Positions 1 to 6,129 of a DNA stretch of 11,340 nucleotides are shown here, in pieces. The stretch lies in the NCBI GenBank assembly GCA_945862035.1, contig CAMAXB010000074.1, positions 1-11,340 of the forward strand, written 5' to 3'. Each line of letters begins with the position of its first letter. Positions within the stretch are counted from its first letter, which is position 1. The notes below the pieces were generated by a model that ran no database searches, was not told where the DNA came from, and saw only the letters and a list, made by a program, of their open reading frames with translations. The position numbers and the translations under genes are program-made. This stretch comes from Opitutus sp. GAS368. Its GTDB lineage: Bacteria; Verrucomicrobiota; Verrucomicrobiia; Opitutales; Opitutaceae.

Positions 1-261
1 GCGGCTCGGTTTGCGAGCGAGCGCAGCCGCCAAACCTTCGTCGACGAAACGCGGCTTGAGCTGCTCTATCGCCCGCGAGGTCACGCCCACGGCCGAAGCG
101 ACATCGGCCTCCTTCCATGAATCGCCAAACTCGCCCGGATCGCAAAGCAGTAGCGCGCGTGCGTAAATGAACTTTGCCGTTGTGGATTTGCCGCGGCGCG
201 CACGTTCGGTGAGTCGTCCTCTCTCCGGCTTGGTAAGTGTGACTTTAGATCGGTTGGGCAT
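1..261 (-). CDS. IS630-family transposase, N-terminal part (runs off left edge)
   Basis: Reading the minus strand from the ATG at 261-259 gives 87 uninterrupted codons to the window edge. The protein begins MPNRSKVTLTKPERGRL and continues through a helix-turn-helix region (about residues 27-75: KSTTAKFIYARALLLCD, then WKEADVASAVGVTSRAIEQL) to RFVDEGLAAALARKPSR. This is the typical start of IS630/Tc1-mariner transposases: 'T.eEr..L......G...a....aRaLL..d', then an HTH, then 'RF..eGL..AL..kp'. The N-terminal domain binds the terminal inverted repeats. The catalytic DDE domain would lie left of base 1, so whether the element is intact cannot be judged. Only a weak GGGAG lies upstream of the ATG, somewhat far from it. 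The family call is confident; the exact IS is not recognised. Confidence 0.87.
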   Translation of the reverse strand, partial: MPNRSKVTLTKPERGRLTERARRGKSTTAKFIYARALLLCDPGEFGDSWKEADVASAVGVTSRAIEQLKPRFVDEGLAAALARKPSR

Positions 262-439
262 GCCGCGGACAAGCTCCCGACACACCCGCCGGCAATGCGA
301 AATATTAAGCGTTGCAGGATGCTCTCGGGGGGTCACCAGGCACGGCTATTGATGACCCGCTGGCGGAAGTTCAGAACCGTCCCGAATCTCCAAACACCTG
401 ACTGATCACGATCAGGCGGGTGCAGGCGTGAGGTGGAGA
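262..439. other. Non-coding stretch between transposase and promoter region
   Basis: No convincing gene is seen here. The first part should contain the IS630-type element's outer end, but its terminal repeat cannot be identified without the other end. Inverted repeats seen are GGGTCA at 330-335 with TGACCC at 353-358 (17-base loop) and CTGATC-ac-GATCAG at 402-415. The second is a compact perfect palindrome that could be a protein-binding site or a hairpin. No tRNA or known riboswitch is apparent. Confidence 0.5.
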
Positions 440-457
440 TGTCAATTACGATTGACA
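440..457. promoter_or_regulatory. Perfect inverted repeat overlapping a TTGACA box
   Basis: TGTCAAT (440-446) and ATTGACA (451-457) form a perfect 7-base inverted repeat around TACG. Its right arm contains TTGACA (452-457), a consensus -35 hexamer, so a protein bound here could block or assist polymerase. The -10 is unclear: the TATTTT at 465-470 is too close, and the expected position at 475-480 falls in the AAAACGTTTT palindrome. The matching region upstream of the second receptor has TTGACAC but not the left arm. The sequence is seen; the role is inferred. Confidence 0.45.
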
Positions 458-470
458 CGCCGCGTATTTT

Positions 471-512
471 GCAAAAACGTTTTACCAGATTACCCTATTT
501 GCCCCTTCGTTT
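471..512 (+). promoter_or_regulatory. LacI-type operator-like block, copy A
   Basis: AAAACGTTTT (474-483) is a perfect palindrome with a central CG, the usual form of LacI/PurR-family operators, where the hinge-helix leucine inserts at the central CpG. It is followed by TACCCT (491-496), TTTGCCC and a second CGTTT at 508-512. The same order of elements occurs at 9854-9891 before the second receptor, and the two CGTTT elements start 30 bases apart in both copies. Here the palindrome centre is about 85 bases before the ATG at 563. The regulator encoded at 8681-9751 is the obvious candidate ligand, but binding is inferred. Confidence 0.6.
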
Positions 513-562
513 AACACATCCGGGTGCCGCTGGCTTCATCCGATGTGTAGTAGTTATACCCC

Positions 563-2392
563 ATGAATAAGTGTCTGATGATGTGCCTGCTGCTTGCAGG
601 CTTGCGTCTCAACGCCCAACCGGGCGGCGCGGACGAGCCCGTACGCGTGATCAATGATGGCATTGACCTGTCGGTGCATGATGGCCGCCTCCGTCCTGCG
701 GTCGGAGTCGAGAACATCCAGGTGATGCGAGCAAACCGCACGCGTCCGGAAACGGCCGATAACTACGGGTGGACCTACAATCACGCCCCGATGCTCGCCT
801 ACTGGAATAGTAAATTCTATCTTCAGTACTTGAGCAATCCGTTTGCGGAGCATTTGCCGCCGGGACAAACTCTTGTGGCGGTTTCCAGTGACGGGCGCAC
901 CTGGGAGATGCCCCAGCAGGTATTCCCGATCTATCATGTGCGTCCGGGGACGATCTCGAGCATCGAGTCAGGGATCGCGATGATGCATCAGCGCATGGGC
1001 TTCTATGTCGCTCCTAACGGCCGTTTGCTCGTGCTCGGCTTCTATGGTCGTGCTCCGGCTTTCTCCGGGGCCAACGGGATTGGTCGGGTGGTGCGAGAGG
1101 CCTACAAGGACGGAACCTACGGCCCGATCTACTTCGTTCGCTATAACAGCCTTTCCGATCAAAACGAGAGCAACACCTTCTATCACTTCTACACACGCTC
1201 CAACGACCAGGGGTTCATTGATGCCTGTAACGCCCTGCTCGCCGACAAGCTCAAGACGATGCAATGGTGGGATGAAGAGCGAAATAAGGAGGATGATTTC
1301 TTCTCGATCCGCGGCCCCTCGTCCGCCTCGGTCTACCATCGCAAGGACGGCAAGGCAGTTGCGCTTTTCAAGGCCTCATGGGCGGCTGTGTCCGCGGATG
1401 AGGGATTGACGTGGAGCAATCCCGTCCAGGTGCCGACGATCATCACCGATGGAGCAAAGACATGGGGTCAGCGCACGGATGACGGCCGTTACGCCATCGT
1501 CTACAATCCGGCTGACTTCGGATCTCACCGCTGGCCGCTTGCAATCGCGACGGGTGACGATGGGATCTTGTTCGAAAACATGCTGCTGATTAGTGGCGAG
1601 GTGCCCCCGCTCCGCTATCGGGGGCGAGCCAAGGATTTCGGACTACAATACATTCGCGGAATTGCCGAGGGTAACGGAGACCCTTCGGGCTCGGACATGT
1701 GGATTACCTTCAGTGTGAACAAGGAGGACATGTGGGTCAGCCGCATTCCCGTTCCGGTTCGCTACAAGGTCGAAGGCGCGGTCGCCGATCGTTTTGACCA
1801 ACTGGCGGTTGGAGCCATCGTACCAGATTGGAATCTCTACCGGCCGCGTTGGGCCGGGACCTCAGTCGTAGCGTTTCCCAGTGCGCGGAACAAGAGCCTC
1901 CAACTCAGCGACAGCGATCCCTATGACTACGCCAAGGCGGTGCGCGTGTTCGCGGAATCCAAAACCGTCCACATTTCGTTGCGCCTCTTGGCGCGACAGA
2001 CCGACAAGGGGCGACTCGAGATCGAGGTTCTCGACCATGCCGGGTATCGCCCGATTCGAGTCGTGCTAAGCGAGCGCGGGCGCCTGCAGGCAGCGAACGG
2101 AGACGCCTTGGTCGATGCCGGTGGCTACCGGGCCAACGCCTGGCACCGGGTCGAACTCGCGATTAACGTCTCGGAGGGCCGGTATGACCTTTCAGTGGAC
2201 GGCAAATCGGTCATCCGGCAAGCGGCGTTTGCCGAACCGGTCGTCAGTGTCGAACGACTTTCTTTTCGCACAGGGGAGTATCGCACAACCCCGACCCGCG
2301 AGACCGACCGCTACGGCGGGCTCGATTTGCCCGATGGAGATGATCCGGTAACCCCAGTCATTTATCATATCGATGATGTTCTCATCAAATAA
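563..2392 (+). CDS. Secreted Asp-box (BNR/sialidase-fold) protein, possible carbohydrate-active enzyme
   Basis: This 609-residue protein starts with a signal peptide (residues 1-18; hydrophobic CLMMCLLLAGL, likely cleavage after LNA), so it is exported. Residues ~60-400 look like a beta-propeller: an exact Asp-box SADEGLTW at 277-284 and a shortened one, SSDGRTW, at 108-114. The stretch YNHAPMLAYWNSKFYLQYLS (72-91) before the first box recalls propeller glycosidases and uronate lyases that have a 'Y.H.P.l..w.g..Y' segment. Residues ~430-609 are beta-rich, ending PVIYHIDDVLIK, like a concanavalin/LamG-type domain. The enzyme class cannot be decided: sialidase-like hydrolase, rhamnosyl-glucuronate-type hydrolase or lyase, or non-catalytic. 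The ATG has no Shine-Dalgarno; the signal peptide directly after it supports this start. It follows operator copy A and precedes a receptor gene by 120 bases with no clear terminator, suggesting co-transcription. Confidence 0.72.
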   Translation: MNKCLMMCLLLAGLRLNAQPGGADEPVRVINDGIDLSVHDGRLRPAVGVENIQVMRANRTRPETADNYGWTYNHAPMLAYWNSKFYLQYLSNPFAEHLPPGQTLVAVSSDGRTWEMPQQVFPIYHVRPGTISSIESGIAMMHQRMGFYVAPNGRLLVLGFYGRAPAFSGANGIGRVVREAYKDGTYGPIYFVRYNSLSDQNESNTFYHFYTRSNDQGFIDACNALLADKLKTMQWWDEERNKEDDFFSIRGPSSASVYHRKDGKAVALFKASWAAVSADEGLTWSNPVQVPTIITDGAKTWGQRTDDGRYAIVYNPADFGSHRWPLAIATGDDGILFENMLLISGEVPPLRYRGRAKDFGLQYIRGIAEGNGDPSGSDMWITFSVNKEDMWVSRIPVPVRYKVEGAVADRFDQLAVGAIVPDWNLYRPRWAGTSVVAFPSARNKSLQLSDSDPYDYAKAVRVFAESKTVHISLRLLARQTDKGRLEIEVLDHAGYRPIRVVLSERGRLQAANGDALVDAGGYRANAWHRVELAINVSEGRYDLSVDGKSVIRQAAFAEPVVSVERLSFRTGEYRTTPTRETDRYGGLDLPDGDDPVTPVIYHIDDVLIK

Positions 2393-2512
2393 TGGACGGT
2401 CGCCGGGCCACCCAGCCGCCCCTCGCAGAGATTCCAGCTTTCGCACAACCCAACCCGGACGCTTTCCCTCCACCCCTTGGCCTCGGCACCGTCCCTAAGT
2501 AAATATATACCA

Positions 2513-5479
2513 ATGAATAATAACCCAAACTACACACTGCAAATCATGCGCCGCTTCTTCCACTGGGGCGGCTTTGCCCTTGGTTTCCTCGGCTTACTGA
2601 TCTCTCTCCAAGCTCAGCCGACAGGGAGCGGAACCCTCACCGGTACCGTTACCAACGCGGGCACGGGAGCGACGCTGGCCGGCGCTGCCGTATCCTTGGT
2701 GGGAACTAATTTCAACGTGCTCACCCAGCGCGATGGCACTTACACCTTTTCGAATGTACCCGCGGGCAACTACAAGCTGAGCGCGTTTTACACGGGTCTG
2801 GATATTAGAGAGACCTCGGTGAGTGTCATTGCCGGCGAAGCGGTGTCCGTTCCGATCCGGCTGACGGCCGACATTTACCAGTTGGAAACCTTTACGGTGG
2901 CGGGCTAGCGCGAGGGTACGGCAGCCTCAATCACTCGCCAACGTAATGCGGAGAACCTTGTGAACGTGATCTCCACTGACGCCTATGGAGATGTTGCTGA
3001 CGGCAATCTGGGTAATTTCATTCAAAATCTTCCCAGCGTTTCCGTGCTCAAGCAGTCCGGTGATCTCGTCGGTATTGGCGTGCGCGGAACCCCGCCAGAC
3101 CTCAATTCAGTCATGGTGGATGGCACTCGTTTCGCTTCGGCGATCGCTGGCTCGACTGCCGGCATGGGTGACCGTACCCAGATGGTTGATCGCATTCCTG
3201 CGGAATTCATCAAGGAGATCACCGTCACGAAGGCCAACACGCCAGAACAACCGGCCGACTCGCTTGGCGGCTCGGTCAATCTCATCACGAAGTCGGCTTT
3301 CGACTTCGACACCCGCGTGATTACCTACCGCGCTGGTTTGACGAGAAACGTCAGTCGCGACGATTTCAACGATTACGGTCCGACTGCCTCTTTCTCCTAC
3401 CTCAATACCTTTGGGCCTAGTCGCAAGATCGGCGTCGCGCTATCGGGCTCTTACTCCCAAACGATCAACACGATCGAGAGCATCTGGATGGGCTACCCGG
3501 GGCTCGACGAGCGCAATAACCGAGCGCGCCAGCTTAACGATATCGCCGAGCGCAATCGCATGGGTCTGAGCGGAAAACTCGAGTACCGCTTCGACAGCAC
3601 GATGCGGATTAGTCTCGGTCTTTCCAAAAACTACTACTCATTCAACGACGAACGCGTCAATTGGAATGCTGGAGCAGGCGGCAGCAGCCGCATCGCCGAC
3701 TATAACCGGATCAGTCGTTCGCAGATCACGGCCGGAACCCTCCCACGGGATTCTGCTGGGCTCACCGCAGGCGTCGCGCCGGGATTCAACCGGTTCTTCA
3801 CCGAGATGCTCTTTCCCTCACTCACCAATGAGGCGGCCTATGAGACCCGACGTTCGCATCAGTTCAAGGTGAGCGTGGATGCTGAAAAAACGTGGGCCGA
3901 TTCCCGGCTGACTTTCAACGTTTCCCACAACCCGTCGTCATTCCTCAATAACTACAACGGATTCAGTGCCGTGCGGACCGACGCCCCGATCGGCATTAGC
4001 ATCGATAAGACGGCATCGCATACCAGACCTGTCTTTGCGCAGACGTTTGGTCCCAATGTTGGTCTTGGTACTGATTATAGCTCGTGGACCGCAACCTGGT
4101 TTGCACAGCCTGATAAGACGGTTGAAGACGTTAATGATGCCAAGATAGATTTTGAAAAGAAGCTGAATTGGAATGACGTCCCTGTGACGTTAAAGGCGGG
4201 GGTAAACTACCGCCATTCCGAGCGCTCGATTGATACCTATCGTCCCACCTGGAATCTGGTGGGTGCGGATGGGTTCCAAGGTGTGAGGAATGGTGTTAAC
4301 GACGACAATATCGCCCAGTTCCTGCTGCCCGACTCCTCAAGCTACAGTCTCTACGATAACTCCATGTGGAAGTGGAATACGTTCGACTACAACAAGGTAA
4401 AGGCGCACTTCACGGCTAACCCCAGCCAGTGGGCACCGCGAGGTACAACGGTTTCCACGGTGACTCCAACGCGAATTGTGGAGGAAGCGGTCAGCTCGGC
4501 CTACCTTCAGGGGAACTTCAAGTTCGGCGCTCTCAATGTCCTGACTGGCGTGAGAGGAGAGCGCACTGCTGTAGATGCCCAGGGGACCTACTCAGACCCA
4601 CTCGATCCCACGGTGCCGGTGGTGCGGGTCTCGCGTTCATATCAGAAGATTTTTCCGAGCATTCATTTCCGGTACGAACCTATTCGGAGCTTTGTTGTTC
4701 GCGCCAGCGCTTCCACGAGCAGCGCGCGTCCGTCCATCAGTAGCCTGCTTCCGAACACGACAGTAAGCTACCTCAGTGACGGCACGGGATTGGGGACTGT
4801 TCGGCAGAATAACCCTGGCCTGAAGCCGAACTATACCAAGACATATGACCTTTCATTCGAGTACTACTTCGAGCCGGCCGGTCTAATCTCCGCCGGTGTC
4901 TTTCGCAAGGACGTCACCGATTTCATTAGTTCAGAAACGCGCGTGATCGGTGCCGGTGCGGGCAATGGCTTCGGCGGCGATTTTGAGGGGTTTAATTTCG
5001 TCACGAGTAGGAACCTGGGGAGCGCCAAGATCGAAGGCGTTGAGTTGAGCTACAGCCAGCAGTTCCGCGACATGCCTAAGCCTTTCAACGGCCTTGCCGC
5101 GTTTGCCAACCTGACAATTTTGTCCACTCAAGGCCAGTATGCCAACGGCGCCACGGGCTTGGCTCAGTTCGTACCGCGTACCCTTAATGTTGGGTTGAGT
5201 TACACATGGCAAAAGGTGGTAACTCGCCTGACCTTCCGCGAAATGAGTGCCTACATGACGAGCTATAGTGCCAATCCTGCTTCGATGGGCATGGTCGACC
5301 GTGATCCGCAGTTTGACCTTAATCTCGAGTACAAGTGGAAACCTTGGGCCACGTTCTTTGTCGACTTCGTGAACCTGCGGAATTCGACCTACGATCAATA
5401 TACGATCAGCAATGATCGCATCACCAACACCGGGCGCAATGGCATGCGCATGAATGCCGGCATCAGCGGCCGCTTCTAA
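2513..5479 (+). pseudogene. TonB-dependent receptor interrupted by one in-frame TAG
   Basis: One reading frame encodes a whole outer-membrane receptor of 988 codons, except for TAG at codon 132 (2906-2908). Before it are a signal peptide (FALGFLGLLISLQAQ), a carboxypeptidase-regulatory-like domain (GTLTGTVTNAGTGATLAGAA to about residue 120) and ETFTVAG. After it the same frame continues REGTAASITRQRNAENLVNV, a plug (NLPSVSVLKQSGDLVGIGVRG, with the final residues SLGGSVNLITKSAF), a long beta-barrel (NPGLKPNYTKTYDLSFEYYF is typical) and a terminal phenylalanine (SGRF). The second receptor has Leu where this one has TAG. Such receptors import ligands too large for porins, powered by TonB-ExbBD; the substrate is unknown. 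As written, translation gives a ~131-residue periplasmic stub unless TAG is read through. The start at 2513 is preferred over 2477 and 2546 because ATGAAT after an AT-rich leader matches neighbouring starts. A sequencing error is not excluded. Confidence 0.85.
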
Positions 5480-5527
5480 GCGGCGCAGCAGCCTGGTGTT
5501 TCCCGATCGCAACGAGCGTAGTTCCCG

Positions 5528-6049
5528 ATGCAGACGCTGATAAATGTCCGACTGATCGCAGGCGCCCTGTTGCTGCTTGGTTTCTTCCATGAAAGTGGAC
5601 GGATTTGGGCGCAAGGTGCAACGGTCGGTGCGGGTTGGATATTTTGGCAGGCTTCAGGCGACCCGAATCAGGAACGTGTCGCTTTTCTGCTGGGTGAGCG
5701 AAGCAAGCCCGTGAGCGATCACGTGATAGTGGTCGCTCACCGTGGCGACTGGCGCAATTATCCGGAGAATTCGAATCCCGCCCCCCACGGTGCCGCCGCC
5801 ATGGGGGTGGAGATGATTGGGGTCGATGTGGAGAGGACCAGAGATGGAATTCTTATTGCGATGCCCGACGAAACCCTTGACCGCATTACCAGCGGCAAGG
5901 GACGGGTGAAGGATTTCAGTCGGGAGGAGCTGCAGAAGCTGAAGCTTCGCCGTGGCACCGGCATGACGCGTCATCGCATCCCGTCCTTCGAGGAATATAT
6001 GCTGGCAGCCAAGGGCGCGACGGTCTCGTCCATATCACCTACACGTTGA
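5528..6049 (+). pseudogene. Glycerophosphodiester phosphodiesterase, truncated and with replaced catalytic residues
   Basis: The frame has a signal peptide (residues 1-29, hydrophobic LIAGALLLLGFF) and then GDPD hallmarks: VVAHRGDWRNYPENS (69-82), ERTRDGILI (102-110), DETLDRITSGKGRVKDFS (114-131) and IPSFEEYMLAAKG (151-163). GDPD enzymes hydrolyse glycerophosphodiesters to glycerol-3-phosphate and an alcohol. Two key positions are altered. The metal-binding Glu expected in 'iEiDV' is Gly98 (GGG, 5819-5821), and the His expected in 'HDeTLDR' is Pro113 (CCC, 5864-5866). The segment after PENS is also atypical (NPAPHGAAAMGV). Homology stops after AAKG, about 100 or more residues short of a full domain, where the DNA changes to the tail of another gene. 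It lies 48 bases after the receptor and was probably in its operon. An inactive remnant is the best reading. Confidence 0.82.
5711..5740. repeat. 8-base inverted repeat inside the GDPD remnant
   Basis: GTGAGCGA (5711-5718) pairs perfectly with TCGCTCAC (5733-5740) across a 14-base loop, and a second palindrome, ATCACGTGAT, lies at 5718-5727. The right arm encodes part of the VAHRG motif, so at least that arm is constrained by protein sequence. It could form an RNA hairpin early in the coding region, or be chance. Confidence 0.4.
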
Positions 6050-6096
6050 ACCGCGAGCGCATCAAGCACGTGGTCCTCGATCCTAGCCAACTCTAG
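6019..6096 (+). pseudogene. C-terminal tail of a sialidase-like gene
   Basis: In a frame different from the GDPD remnant, 6019-6096 reads DGLVHITYTLNRERIKHVVL then DPSQL and TAG (6094-6096). 'DG..Hv.YT..R..IKHv..d' is the characteristic ending of bacterial exo-alpha-sialidase-like (BNR) proteins: the last propeller strand with an Arg-x-x-Ile-Lys segment. Only about 25 codons remain, with no start of their own. The fusion point with the GDPD gene lies near 6012-6022. The lost gene probably stood directly upstream of the hydrolase at 6130, as its stop is 33 bases before that ATG. The call rests on a short but distinctive motif. Confidence 0.6.
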
Positions 6097-6129
6097 CTCC
6101 GCGCGGCTCCCCGCCGCCGCCCCTCTTCC

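Noticed and set aside
81..272. 63-codon minus-strand frame near the left edge
   Set aside because: Wrong frame of the transposase; the frame starting at 261 matches the IS630 family and stays open to the edge.
330..358. GGGTCA/TGACCC inverted repeat as the IS terminal repeat
   Set aside because: The arms are only six bases with a 17-base loop, and a terminal repeat pairs with the element's far end, which is outside the window.
2906..2908. TAG decoded as pyrrolysine
   Set aside because: Pyrrolysine is confined to methylamine-type metabolism in a few lineages; nothing here supports it, and the paralogue has Leu at this position.
2960..5479. Independent receptor gene starting at GTG 2960
   Set aside because: A protein from here would lack a signal peptide and TonB-box region, and codons between the TAG and this GTG match the paralogue, so it is the downstream part of one interrupted gene.
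4931..5614. 227-codon minus-strand open frame over the end of the first receptor
   Set aside because: It overlaps conserved barrel strands and the terminal SGRF of the receptor; no family resemblance.
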